Shown: piece by piece, positions 24,530 through 32,751 of the stretch
Layout of the letters: each line of letters starts with the position of its first letter
Position numbering within the stretch: the stretch's first letter is position 1
DNA from: Streptomyces resistomycificus
GTDB lineage: Bacteria; Actinomycetota; Actinomycetes; Streptomycetales; Streptomycetaceae
NCBI RefSeq assembly: GCF_001514265.1
Contig: NZ_KQ948995.1
Span: 248,001-312,000, forward strand
Length of the DNA stretch: 64,000 nt
Direction: 5' to 3'
The notes under the pieces: model-generated
The model's input: only the letters and a program-made list of their open reading frames with translations
Told to the model about the DNA's origin: nothing
Databases searched by the model: none
Program-made: the position numbers and the translations under genes

Positions 24530-25726
24530 CTAGAAGTCGTCGTCGTAGCGGGTTCGGCGGCCGCGCCACAGGAGGACCGCCGCGATCAGGAGGAGTCCGC
24601 CGAGGGTGCCCGCCAGGGGGGCCGCCCAGTCCGCGGTGGTGTTCTCGTCCGTGGCGGCGTCGGGGCCCGAGCCGAAGTACCGGTCGCCGTAGGCGGCGGC
24701 CTGGAGGCCCTCCGGCTTGAGGCGGTCGGCCGCGGCGAGGGCGGCGGCCGGGTCGATGAAGCCGAAGCCGCGGGAGTCGTCGCGGCCGTCGGCCGGGGCG
24801 TTGCGGGCCGTGCTCTCCAGGAGCTTCTTGACCTGTGCGGGGGTGAGGTCCGGGTGGGCGGCCTTGATGAGCGCGACCGCGCCGGAGACGAAGGCGGAGG
24901 CGGCGCTCGTGCCCCAGCCCTCGTAGTACTTGTGGTCGGGGTCGGCGATGACGACGTCGACGCCGGGGGCGCTGACCGTGGCGTACCAGCGGCGGGTGGA
25001 GAAGGAGGCGCGGGTGCCCAGGCGGTCGACGGCGGTCGCGGCGATCACGCCCGGGTAGGCGGCCGGGTAGGAGATGTGGTCGCCCTTCTCGCCGCCGTTG
25101 CCGGCCGAGGCGACGACGACGGAACCCTTCTTCAGGGCGTACTGGACGGCCTCGTCCTCGGCGGGTTCGGGGTGGGCGGAGGCGGAGTCGTCGCCCAGGG
25201 AGAGGTTGATGACGTCGGCACCCTGGTCGGCGGCCCAGCGGATGCCCTCGGCGAGCGCGTTGCCGCGGGTGCTGCGGGCCTTGGCGCGCGCCGGGTCGCC
25301 GTCCTCGAGAATCACCCGGACGGGAAGGATCTTCGCCTCGGGGGCGATACCCATGACGCCGTCGCCGTCCCCGACGCCGTGTCCGTGGCCTGCGATGATG
25401 CCGGCCATCGCGGTGCCGTGGCGGGCCCAGGAGCGGTCGCCCTCCTTCGCGCCGAAGCCGACCATGTCCTTGCCCGTGAGGACGTTGCCGTCCAGGTCGG
25501 GGTGGTCGGCCTCGACACCGGTGTCCAGGACGGCGACGGTGACGCCCGCCCCCTTGGTGGTGCGCCAGGCCTCCTGGGTGTGCATGGCGTCCAGGGCCCA
25601 CTGCTTGGCGCGTATGCCGTCGGCGTGCGCGGCGGTGGGCGGGACCAGCGCGATCGACGCCGCGAGCAGGACGCTCAGGGTTCCGGCTCTGCGGGTCCTG
25701 CTGCTCATCCGGCGCACGCGGCTCAT
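24530..25726 (-). CDS. Mycosin-like membrane subtilisin (S8 protease)
   Basis: 398 residues. Signal peptide (LSVLLAASIALVPPTAAHA), subtilase domain with Asp in VAVLDTGVEADHPDL, His in RHGTAMAGIIAG, Asn in ASAGNGG and Ser in GTSAASAFVSGAVAL, then a Pro/Ala stretch and a C-terminal membrane helix (LAGTLGGLLLIAAVLLW) with an RGRRTR stop-transfer. This is the layout of MycP, which serves type VII secretion; there is no EccB-E, EsxA/B or other T7SS gene in the window. ATG 25726 overlaps the stop of the upstream gene (ATGA), so the two are made together; ATG 25708 is an alternative. Confidence 0.88.
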   Translation of the reverse strand: MSRVRRMSSRTRRAGTLSVLLAASIALVPPTAAHADGIRAKQWALDAMHTQEAWRTTKGAGVTVAVLDTGVEADHPDLDGNVLTGKDMVGFGAKEGDRSWARHGTAMAGIIAGHGHGVGDGDGVMGIAPEAKILPVRVILEDGDPARAKARSTRGNALAEGIRWAADQGADVINLSLGDDSASAHPEPAEDEAVQYALKKGSVVVASAGNGGEKGDHISYPAAYPGVIAATAVDRLGTRASFSTRRWYATVSAPGVDVVIADPDHKYYEGWGTSAASAFVSGAVALIKAAHPDLTPAQVKKLLESTARNAPADGRDDSRGFGFIDPAAALAAADRLKPEGLQAAAYGDRYFGSGPDAATDENTTADWAAPLAGTLGGLLLIAAVLLWRGRRTRYDDDF

Positions 25727-28146
25727 GAGGTCTTCTCCGTGGGCGAGCTGACGGTCTTGCGCAGTCCGCGTTCGACGCGGTCGGCGAGCCCCTGGGCCTC
25801 GTTGCCGAGGCCGGCCTGGGCGGGGGCGGTGGTGGCGCCGGACTTCATGGCCTCGGCGGCGGGCTCCGGGGCGTCGACCGTACGGCCGTCCGCCCAGCCG
25901 GAGACGGCGTAGACCACGACGGGGGCGTCGGTCAGGACCGAGATGGTCCAGGAGGCACGCTGCTCGGGACCGAAGCCGGCTGCGACGGTGCCCTTGGCGG
26001 CGTACGGCCGGGGCATGAGGTCGTCGCGGCTGCCGAGGTCCTCGTCCTCGAACCTCTTGTTCAGGGTGGTCGTCGCGGCGGCGTCGGCCTTCGTGAAGAG
26101 GATGCCGACGGTGGTGACGTAGCTCTGGGTGGCGTCGGTGTAGGTGGCGCGCAGGAGACGGCTGCAGCCCACCGTCGACAGGGCCTTGCGCAGCAGCGGG
26201 TCGAAGGCGTTCTGACAGCCGCTGTCGGGGGCCACCGCGATCCGCGTCCAGGCCCGGTCGGAGCCGCCGGGGCCCGCGCCCTGGCCCTCGACCGTGGGCG
26301 GGAACAGCTGGTCGACCGGGATGTTGTGCCACAGGCCGCGCGCGGCGGCGAAGGTGTCGCGGGTGCCGCTCTCCCCCGGCTCCCCGATGAGCCAGGTCCC
26401 GGTCACGGCACCGCCGATGAGCCCGAGTCCGAGGACGACGCAGGCGGCCACCAGGGCGATGCGCGGCCGTACCCGCACGCCGAACGTCCGTGACCGCGAC
26501 CGCGACGGCGCCTGTTCGTCGAACCCCTCCGGCTCCCCGAACGAGATCACGGGCCGGCTCGCACCGGCCGTCCCGCCCGGCGCCATGGGGGCGCTCCAGG
26601 AGAGGGCGGGGTCGGGGTTCGTCGGCGCGGACCCCGCACCGGGGGTGACGGACGGCGGGGCGGCCGGTGCCGGAGGCGTTCGCCGGTCCTCGACGGGGAC
26701 GGCGGGGGGCAACGGGGCACGAAGCCCGCCGAGGGACGCGGAGGGCGTGCGCGGGTGACCGGAAGGACCGGTGGACGCCGGGCGCGTACGCGGGCTGTCG
26801 GCCGGGGCGGCGGGCCCGGAGGTCATGCGCGTTCCACCGGGACGGCCGCCGGACGCCGAGGGCGTGTGCGGATCGGCGTCAGGGCCGGTGGACGCCATGG
26901 GAGTGCGTGGGGCGCCCGCGGCCTCGGCGGGTGCGGAGCCCGCCCGCGGTCCGGCGGCGCGATCGGCGGCCTGCGCCTGACGGGTGGGGCGGGGCGGCCT
27001 GGACGGGGCGTCCGGCCGGCGTACCGGCTCGCCCGACTCCGCGCTCCGGCGCGCGTCCGTCTCGGACGGCGTTTCCACGGGAATCGGCCGCATCCGGAAG
27101 GTCGTCTCCGCGGCGGTCTGAGCGGGCACGCCGGCGCGGTGGGGCGGTATCGGCGGGCGATGGCCCGGCCGGGGCGGCACGGGATGCGGTGTGGCGGGCG
27201 CGGCACCAGGACGGGGAGGAATCGGGCCCGACCCGGAGGGCGGGGTGCTCGGGCGCGGTGGCACGGACCCCGAAGGCGACAGCGCGGAACCGGCGCCGGA
27301 CGCCACCGATTCCGAGGCCGGGCCTGACGGAACCGATCCCGAACCCGAACCCGAACCCGAACCCGAACCCGAACCCGACGGCGCGGAACGAGGGCGGGGC
27401 GGCATCGGGCCCGGGCTCGTCCGGTGGACGTTCTCTCGTGCCGTGTCGCCGCCCGCTGTCGGCGGGGTGTCCGGGAAGCGGGCCGAGGCCCGGGGCGGTG
27501 GCGGGGGCGGGGAGCCCGCGGGCCGGGGGGAGGTTCTCGGGATGCGGGGTCGGTCGGTCCGGGGCGTGGTGGTCGCGCCGGTCCCGTCGCTCTCCGCGGC
27601 GCGCCGGGGCGACGTCACCGCGCCGTAGCCGTCACCGCTCGCGGAGGCGACCGGACCACGGGCGGCGGAAAACCCTCCCGGCACCGTGCCTTGTCGCCCC
27701 GGGGAGGTGGCGGTGGAGCCCGTCCCGTCGGGCCGGTGCCCGCCCGCTTCCGCGTCGCTCGCCCGGCCCGCGCCGGCCGACCAGCCCCGGTCTGCCGCGT
27801 CGGACCAGCCACGACGTGCCGTGTCGGTCAAGCTTCGGCCTTCCCCCTCGGACCAACCCCGGCCCGCCCCGTCGGTCGCGCCCCGGCCCCTGTCGCCGCC
27901 GAACCAGTCTCGGGGAGAACTGTCGGGCCGCGCGTCGCCGTCGGTGCCTGCGCTCCGCCGGGCCGCGTCGCCGTCGGTGCCGATGTCCCGCCCGTTCACG
28001 TGATCGGCGCGGCCTCGGGGCGCGTCCGAGGAGCCGGGCCGGCCCGAGTCGTCGGGCTCGCCCTCCCCCACCGCGGGCGGCCCGGGCGGGCGGGGTGGCG
28101 TCGAGGGGCGCGGGGGGACGGCGGGGCGGCGTGCTTCGGTGCTCAT
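25723..28146 (-). CDS. Pro/Ser/Gly-rich single-pass membrane protein coupled to the mycosin
   Basis: 807 residues. Residues 1-555 are low-complexity and Pro/Arg/Ser/Gly-rich, with a (Gly-Ser)7 tract near 260 made by a six-copy hexanucleotide repeat; predicted disordered and cytosolic. One membrane helix (about 562-586, IALVAACVVLGLGLIGGAVTG) is followed by a 220-residue extracytoplasmic domain with two Cys (DSGCQNAF, TVGCSRLL) that could form a disulphide, and a basic C-terminal helix (LADRVERGLRKTVSS). I do not recognise the extracytoplasmic domain. ATG 28146 has GGGGGGTGG upstream. Its position and ATGA coupling make it a candidate partner or substrate of the mycosin. Confidence 0.75.
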   Translation of the reverse strand: MSTEARRPAVPPRPSTPPRPPGPPAVGEGEPDDSGRPGSSDAPRGRADHVNGRDIGTDGDAARRSAGTDGDARPDSSPRDWFGGDRGRGATDGAGRGWSEGEGRSLTDTARRGWSDAADRGWSAGAGRASDAEAGGHRPDGTGSTATSPGRQGTVPGGFSAARGPVASASGDGYGAVTSPRRAAESDGTGATTTPRTDRPRIPRTSPRPAGSPPPPPPRASARFPDTPPTAGGDTARENVHRTSPGPMPPRPRSAPSGSGSGSGSGSGSGSVPSGPASESVASGAGSALSPSGSVPPRPSTPPSGSGPIPPRPGAAPATPHPVPPRPGHRPPIPPHRAGVPAQTAAETTFRMRPIPVETPSETDARRSAESGEPVRRPDAPSRPPRPTRQAQAADRAAGPRAGSAPAEAAGAPRTPMASTGPDADPHTPSASGGRPGGTRMTSGPAAPADSPRTRPASTGPSGHPRTPSASLGGLRAPLPPAVPVEDRRTPPAPAAPPSVTPGAGSAPTNPDPALSWSAPMAPGGTAGASRPVISFGEPEGFDEQAPSRSRSRTFGVRVRPRIALVAACVVLGLGLIGGAVTGTWLIGEPGESGTRDTFAAARGLWHNIPVDQLFPPTVEGQGAGPGGSDRAWTRIAVAPDSGCQNAFDPLLRKALSTVGCSRLLRATYTDATQSYVTTVGILFTKADAAATTTLNKRFEDEDLGSRDDLMPRPYAAKGTVAAGFGPEQRASWTISVLTDAPVVVYAVSGWADGRTVDAPEPAAEAMKSGATTAPAQAGLGNEAQGLADRVERGLRKTVSSPTEKTS
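27341..27376. repeat. Six-copy perfect hexanucleotide repeat (GAACCC)
   Basis: Six perfect units, flanked by degenerate ones, encoding Gly-Ser on the minus strand. A multiple of three, so length changes keep the frame. Confidence 0.9.
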
Positions 28147-28424
28147 GCGGGCCACCCCCCGTTTCCTCGTGCCCGGGCCGTCTCCTCGTACGCGGGCCGC
28201 GGATGTCGTGGGCCCGCCCGGTGCGGACGAGGCCGTCCGGGCACGCATACCCGCACGGCCGGACCGGCATCCCGCGGCCTGCGACCGGCGGTGGAGCGAT
28301 CCTCCGTGCGTGCGCGTCACTCTACGGGTTGTTCCTGCGCGAACGGGAACCAGTCCGCGAGGCCGGGGCATCTGCCCGGAACGTCCCCCTACCCTGCGGT
28401 AATCCAGTCTGGCAGGCTGCGTCC

Positions 28425-29627
28425 ATGACTGCGCGCGCCGCCGACCGGGCCCGTTACGACAGGGCCACCGCCCATCTCGACGCCCCCCTCGCGATCGTGG
28501 ACCTGGACGCCTTCGACGCGAACGCGGACGATCTCGTCCGCCGCGCCGCCGGCAAGCCGATCCGCGTCGCCAGCAAGTCCGTACGCTGCCGGGCCCTTCT
28601 GGAACGCGTCCTGGCCAAGGACGGTTTCGCGGGCATCATGTCCTTCACCCTCGCCGAGTCCCTGTGGCTGGCGCGGAGCGGGTTCGACGACATCCTGCTC
28701 GCCTATCCCTCCGCCGACCGCGCCGGGTTCGCCGAGCTCGCCTCCGATCCGAAGCTCGCCGCCGCCGTGACCGTGATGGTCGACAACCCGGCACAGCTCC
28801 GGTTCATCGACGAGGCGCGCGGCGGCGGTCGCGAAGTCGTGCGGGTCTGCCTGGAGTTGGACACCTCGCTGAAAATGTTCGGCGGGCGGGTGCGCGTCGG
28901 AGCGCGGCGCTCGCCGCTGCACTCCCCCGCCCAGGTCGCCGACATGGCCCGTGCGGTGGCCCGGCGGCCGGGGTTCAAGGTCGCCGGGATCATGGCGTAC
29001 GAGGGGCACATCGCGGGTGTCGGCGACGCGGTCGCCGGGCGGCCGCTGCGTTCCCGTGCCGTGCGGCTCATGCAGGCCACCGCCCGCCGGGAGCTCGCCG
29101 AGCGGCGCGCCGGGGTGGTGCGCGCGGTCCGGGCCGTCGTACCGGACCTGGAGTTCGTCAACGGCGGCGGCACGGGCAGTGTGCAGCACACCGCCGCCGA
29201 GGACGCGGTCACCGAGATCGGCGCCGGATCGGGGCTGTACGTGCCGCGGCTGTTCGACAACTACACGTCTTTCAGCGGGCGTCCGGCCGCGCTCTTCGCC
29301 CAGCCCGTCGTACGGCGGCCGGGTGTCGGGGTCGTGACGGTGCTCGGCGGCGGGTATCCCGCCTCCGGTGCGGCCGGGCCCGACCGGCTGCCGGTGCCGT
29401 ATCTGCCGGAGGGACTGAAGTACGACCCGCAGGAGGGGCCCGGCGAGGTCCAGACGCCGCTGCTCGGCTCGCCGGCCGACGACCTGCTGCTCGGCGACAA
29501 GGTGTGGTTCCGCCACGCGAAGGCCGGTGAGCTGTGCGAGCGGTTCGACGCGCTGCACCTGATCGAGGGGGACGCGGTGACGGGGACCGTGCCGACGTAT
29601 CGCGGGGAGGGCCACACGTTCCTGTAG
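28425..29627 (+). CDS. Alanine-racemase-fold PLP enzyme (amino acid deaminase/aldolase type)
   Basis: 400 residues. N-terminal TIM barrel with the PLP lysine in IRVASKSVRC (about 47), RVCLELDTSLKMFGGRVRVGARRSPLH, MAYEGHIAG and EFVNGGGTGSV, and a C-terminal beta domain ending HAKAGELCERFDALHLIEGD (metal-binding His/Cys of the D-threonine aldolase type). The likely reaction is retro-aldol cleavage or deamination of a D-beta-hydroxy amino acid; the substrate is inferred from fold. ATG at 28425 is the first that leaves the conserved LDAPLAIVDLDAFDANADDL near the N-terminus. No ribosome site is evident. Confidence 0.85.
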   Translation: MTARAADRARYDRATAHLDAPLAIVDLDAFDANADDLVRRAAGKPIRVASKSVRCRALLERVLAKDGFAGIMSFTLAESLWLARSGFDDILLAYPSADRAGFAELASDPKLAAAVTVMVDNPAQLRFIDEARGGGREVVRVCLELDTSLKMFGGRVRVGARRSPLHSPAQVADMARAVARRPGFKVAGIMAYEGHIAGVGDAVAGRPLRSRAVRLMQATARRELAERRAGVVRAVRAVVPDLEFVNGGGTGSVQHTAAEDAVTEIGAGSGLYVPRLFDNYTSFSGRPAALFAQPVVRRPGVGVVTVLGGGYPASGAAGPDRLPVPYLPEGLKYDPQEGPGEVQTPLLGSPADDLLLGDKVWFRHAKAGELCERFDALHLIEGDAVTGTVPTYRGEGHTFL

Positions 29628-29634
29628 GCCGGGG

Positions 29635-30555
29635 TCAGCCGGTGGGGCCGATGCTGCTGCCCACGCCTCCGCCGGTGTCCGCGTCGCCGACCGGCCGGAT
29701 TCCCTTGGTGATCCGGTCCATGTCGGCGAGCGGCGGCCCGTCCGGACCGGCGTCGAAGACGAACCGCACGATCACCGGTGACTCGCTGCCGACACTGGAC
29801 GAGAAGGCGAGGGACTGGACGTAACCACCAGGCCCCTCGGCCGTCCTGACCCGCCAGCGCACGAGGTAGCCGGCGCGTCCCGCCACCGCGACCTGCCCGG
29901 ACCTGACGGTCCGGTGCGACTCGATGCCGCCGTGGACGCGCCGGTCGAGGGTGTCGTGCTCGTACGCCGCGTCGGCCGCGTCCGCGATGTCCTGCTCGGC
30001 GAGGGCCCGCGGCGACCGCTCGTCGTTCTCGGTGACCGTGTGGGTGAGGACTAGGCCGTGGCGGCAGGTGCCGATGCCTGCCGGGCAGTCGTAGGTCCCG
30101 TCGTCGGTGGTCATCACGACGTCGTCCTCGGCGACGTTCTCCGGCCTGGTCCAGCCGTCCGGCAACGGCAGGGTGATGCCGTTGAGTTGGTCCACCACGA
30201 CGTCGGGATCGCCGGGCGGCGCCGAGGAGGTCGGCGGGCCGGTCGTCGGGGTGACGGGCGGGGAGGTGACGGCCGTCGGCAGGGCGTCCGCCACGGGGCC
30301 GCTGTCGTCGTCCTCGCCGAGCACGGCCACTCCGGTGACGATCGCGGCGACGAGGACGACGGCCGCGGTCGTGAGGGCCACGGCCTTCGCCCGCCCGGAC
30401 GCCGCGCCGCCCGGCTCGGACGGCGCGGGCGGCGTGGGCGTCTCGACTGCCTCCGGTACGCGCCGGTGTTCTGTCCATACGGCCCCGTCCCACCAGCGCT
30501 CCAGATGGGGCGCCGACGGGTCGGGGTACCAGCCGGGCGAGGGCGTCATGCTCAT
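29635..30555 (-). CDS. DUF2510-domain membrane protein
   Basis: 306 residues. N-terminal DUF2510 motif PGWYPDPSAPHLERWWDGAVWTEH (7-30), a Pro-rich linker, one membrane helix (about 57-80), then an extracytoplasmic region with two Cys (YDCPAGIGTCRHG) and a lipoprotein-like beta-rich fold (LPDGWTRPENVAEDDVVMTT). Function unknown. ATG 30555 or 30549 are equally possible. It converges with the preceding gene with an 8-bp gap. Confidence 0.75.
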   Translation of the reverse strand: MSMTPSPGWYPDPSAPHLERWWDGAVWTEHRRVPEAVETPTPPAPSEPGGAASGRAKAVALTTAAVVLVAAIVTGVAVLGEDDDSGPVADALPTAVTSPPVTPTTGPPTSSAPPGDPDVVVDQLNGITLPLPDGWTRPENVAEDDVVMTTDDGTYDCPAGIGTCRHGLVLTHTVTENDERSPRALAEQDIADAADAAYEHDTLDRRVHGGIESHRTVRSGQVAVAGRAGYLVRWRVRTAEGPGGYVQSLAFSSSVGSESPVIVRFVFDAGPDGPPLADMDRITKGIRPVGDADTGGGVGSSIGPTG

Positions 30556-30576
30556 CCCGGCACTGTAGGGCGCCGC

Positions 30577-31368
30577 CTACAGCGGTGTGACGTACGCCCC
30601 CGAGATTCCGCCGTCGACCAGGAAGTCGGTGGCGTTCACGAAGGAGGAGTCGTCGCTGGCCAGGAAGGCGACGGCGGCGGCGATCTCCTCGGCCCGGGCG
30701 AACCGGCCGACCGGGATGTGCACGAGCCGGCGGGCGGCCCGCTCGGGGTCCTTGGCGAACAGCTCCTGCAGAAGCGGGGTGTTGACCGGGCCGGGGCACA
30801 GGGCGTTGACCCGGATGCCCTCCCTGGCGAACTGCACGCCCAGTTCACGGGACATGGCCAGGACGCCGCCCTTGGAGGCGGTGTACGAGATCTGGGAGGT
30901 GGCGGCGCCCATCCTCGCCACGAAGGACGCCGTGTTGATGATGGACCCCCTGCCCTGCCGCCGCATGTAGGGGATGGCGGCCTTGCAGCACAGGTAGACG
31001 GAGGTCAGGTTGACCTCCTGGACGCGCTTCCAGGCCTCCAGGCCGGTCTCCAGGATGGAGTCGTCGTCGGGCGGGGAGATGCCGGCGTTGTTGAAGGCGA
31101 CGTCGACGCTGCCGTAGGTGTCGTAGGCGGTCCTGAACAGCGCCTCGACCTGCTCGGGGTCGGTGACGTCGACCTTCACGAACGTTCCGCCGACCTCCTC
31201 GGCGGCCGCCTTGCCGCGGGCCTCGTCGACGTCGCCGCAGACGACGTGTGCGCCCTCGGAGGCGAGCCGGCGCGTGGTGGCGAGACCGATGCCGCTGCCG
31301 GCTCCGGTGATGACGGCGGTACGGCCGACGAGACGCCGGCAGATGTTTTCCTCGGTCGATGGGGTCAC
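30577..31368 (-). CDS. Short-chain dehydrogenase/reductase in the ethanolamine cluster
   Basis: 263 residues with the NAD(P) motif TGAGSGIG (about 21-28), NNAG, catalytic Ser in INTASFVA, YTASK, and PGPVNTP. GTG 31368 overlaps the aldehyde dehydrogenase TGA (GTGA), so it is co-translated with glnA4 and the dehydrogenase. A role in oxidising or reducing a gamma-glutamyl intermediate is inferred from the operon alone. Confidence 0.88.
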   Translation of the reverse strand: MTPSTEENICRRLVGRTAVITGAGSGIGLATTRRLASEGAHVVCGDVDEARGKAAAEEVGGTFVKVDVTDPEQVEALFRTAYDTYGSVDVAFNNAGISPPDDDSILETGLEAWKRVQEVNLTSVYLCCKAAIPYMRRQGRGSIINTASFVARMGAATSQISYTASKGGVLAMSRELGVQFAREGIRVNALCPGPVNTPLLQELFAKDPERAARRLVHIPVGRFARAEEIAAAVAFLASDDSSFVNATDFLVDGGISGAYVTPL

Positions 31369-32744
31369 TGTGCGGGGCCCTCCGTGCTGATGAAGACGTT
31401 CTTGGTCTCGGTGAAGGCGGTGAGGGCGTCCGGGCCGAGCTCGCGACCGAGACCGGACTGCTTGTAGCCGCCGAAGGGCGTCCAGTAGCGGACGCTGGAG
31501 TGCGAGTTGACGGACAGGTTGCCCGCGCGGACGGCCTGGGAGACGCGCAGGGCGCGGCCCACGTCCCGGGTCCAGATGGAGCCGGAGAGGCCGTAGTCGG
31601 TGGCGTTGGCCAGGGCCACGGCCTCCGCCTCGTCCTCGAAGGGCAGGACCACGGCGACCGGCCCGAAGACCTCCTCGACGGCCACGCGCGCGTGCGGGTC
31701 GGTGCCAGTCAGGACGGTGGGCGGGAACCAGAAGCCGGGGCCCTCGGGGGCCTTGCCGCGGAGGCCGGGGGCGTCCTGGTCGACGTAGGAGCGGACCCGG
31801 TCCAGCTGGGCCCTGGAGATCAGCGGGCCCATCTGGGTCCGCTCGTCGGCCGGGTCGCCGACGCGGACCGACTCGATGCCCGGGGCCAGCAGGTCCAGGA
31901 ACCGGTCGTACACACCGCGCTGGACGAGGATGCGGGTGCGGGCGCAGCAGTCCTGGCCGGAGTTGTCGAGGAAGGCCATGGGAGCCGCCGCGGCGGCGGC
32001 CTCGATGTCCGCGTCGGCGAAGACGATGTTGGGGCTCTTGCCGCCGAGTTCGAGGGTGACCCGCTTGAGCAGGGCCGAGCCTCTCGCCAACACCTGTTTG
32101 CCCACGGACGTGGACCCCGTGAAGACGATCTTCGCGACACCCGGGTGCTCGACGAGCGCGTTGCCCGCGACCGGACCGTGGCCGGGCAGCACCTGGAAGA
32201 GACCCTCGGGCAGGCCCGCCTCCAGGGCGAGTTCGGCCAGGCGCAGGGCGGTGAGCGGGGTCGTCTCGGCTGGCTTGAGGATCACCGCGTTGCCGGCCGC
32301 GAGCGCCGGGGCCGTGCCCCAGGCCGCGATCGGCATCGGGAAGTTCCAGGGCGCGATGACGGCCACGACGCCCAGCGGTTCGAGGATGGTCACGTCGAGG
32401 CCGCCGGGCACCGGGATCTGACGCCCCGTGAGCCGCTCCACTCCCCCGGCCGCGTAGTCCAGCAGGTCGCGGACGTTGCCCGCCTCCCAGCGGGCGTTGC
32501 CGATGGTGTGGCCGGCCTCCCGGACCTCGGACCGGGCCAGCTCCTCGAGATGGTCGTCCACCGCGAGGGCGAACCGGCGCAGCAGCCGGGCCCGGTCGCC
32601 GGGCGCGAGGGCGGCCCACCGGGCCTGTGCGTTCGTGGCGCGTACGACGGCCGCGTCGACGTCGGCGGCGGTGGCGCCGGGGACGGTGGCGACGACCTCC
32701 TCGGTGGCGGGGTTCAGTACGTCCAGCGTGTACTCGGCAGACAA
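31365..32744 (-). CDS. NAD(P)-dependent aldehyde dehydrogenase
   Basis: 459 residues. Contains the coenzyme motif APWNFPMPIA, GSTSVGK, ELGGKSPN (Glu base), catalytic Cys in NSGQDCCARTR and PFGGYKQSG. TTG start at 32744 with GTGAGG ahead; the region overlaps no other gene and follows glnA4 by eight bases. The position fits oxidation of gamma-glutamyl-amino-acetaldehyde formed from ethanolamine, by analogy with the Puu polyamine route. Confidence 0.92.
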   Translation of the reverse strand: MSAEYTLDVLNPATEEVVATVPGATAADVDAAVVRATNAQARWAALAPGDRARLLRRFALAVDDHLEELARSEVREAGHTIGNARWEAGNVRDLLDYAAGGVERLTGRQIPVPGGLDVTILEPLGVVAVIAPWNFPMPIAAWGTAPALAAGNAVILKPAETTPLTALRLAELALEAGLPEGLFQVLPGHGPVAGNALVEHPGVAKIVFTGSTSVGKQVLARGSALLKRVTLELGGKSPNIVFADADIEAAAAAAPMAFLDNSGQDCCARTRILVQRGVYDRFLDLLAPGIESVRVGDPADERTQMGPLISRAQLDRVRSYVDQDAPGLRGKAPEGPGFWFPPTVLTGTDPHARVAVEEVFGPVAVVLPFEDEAEAVALANATDYGLSGSIWTRDVGRALRVSQAVRAGNLSVNSHSSVRYWTPFGGYKQSGLGRELGPDALTAFTETKNVFISTEGPAQ

Positions 32745-32751
32745 GAGGGCC

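Noticed and set aside
26667..28424. Long plus-strand extension upstream of the alanine-racemase-fold gene
   Set aside because: It is the antisense of the Pro-rich protein; the conserved enzyme begins at the ATG at 28425.
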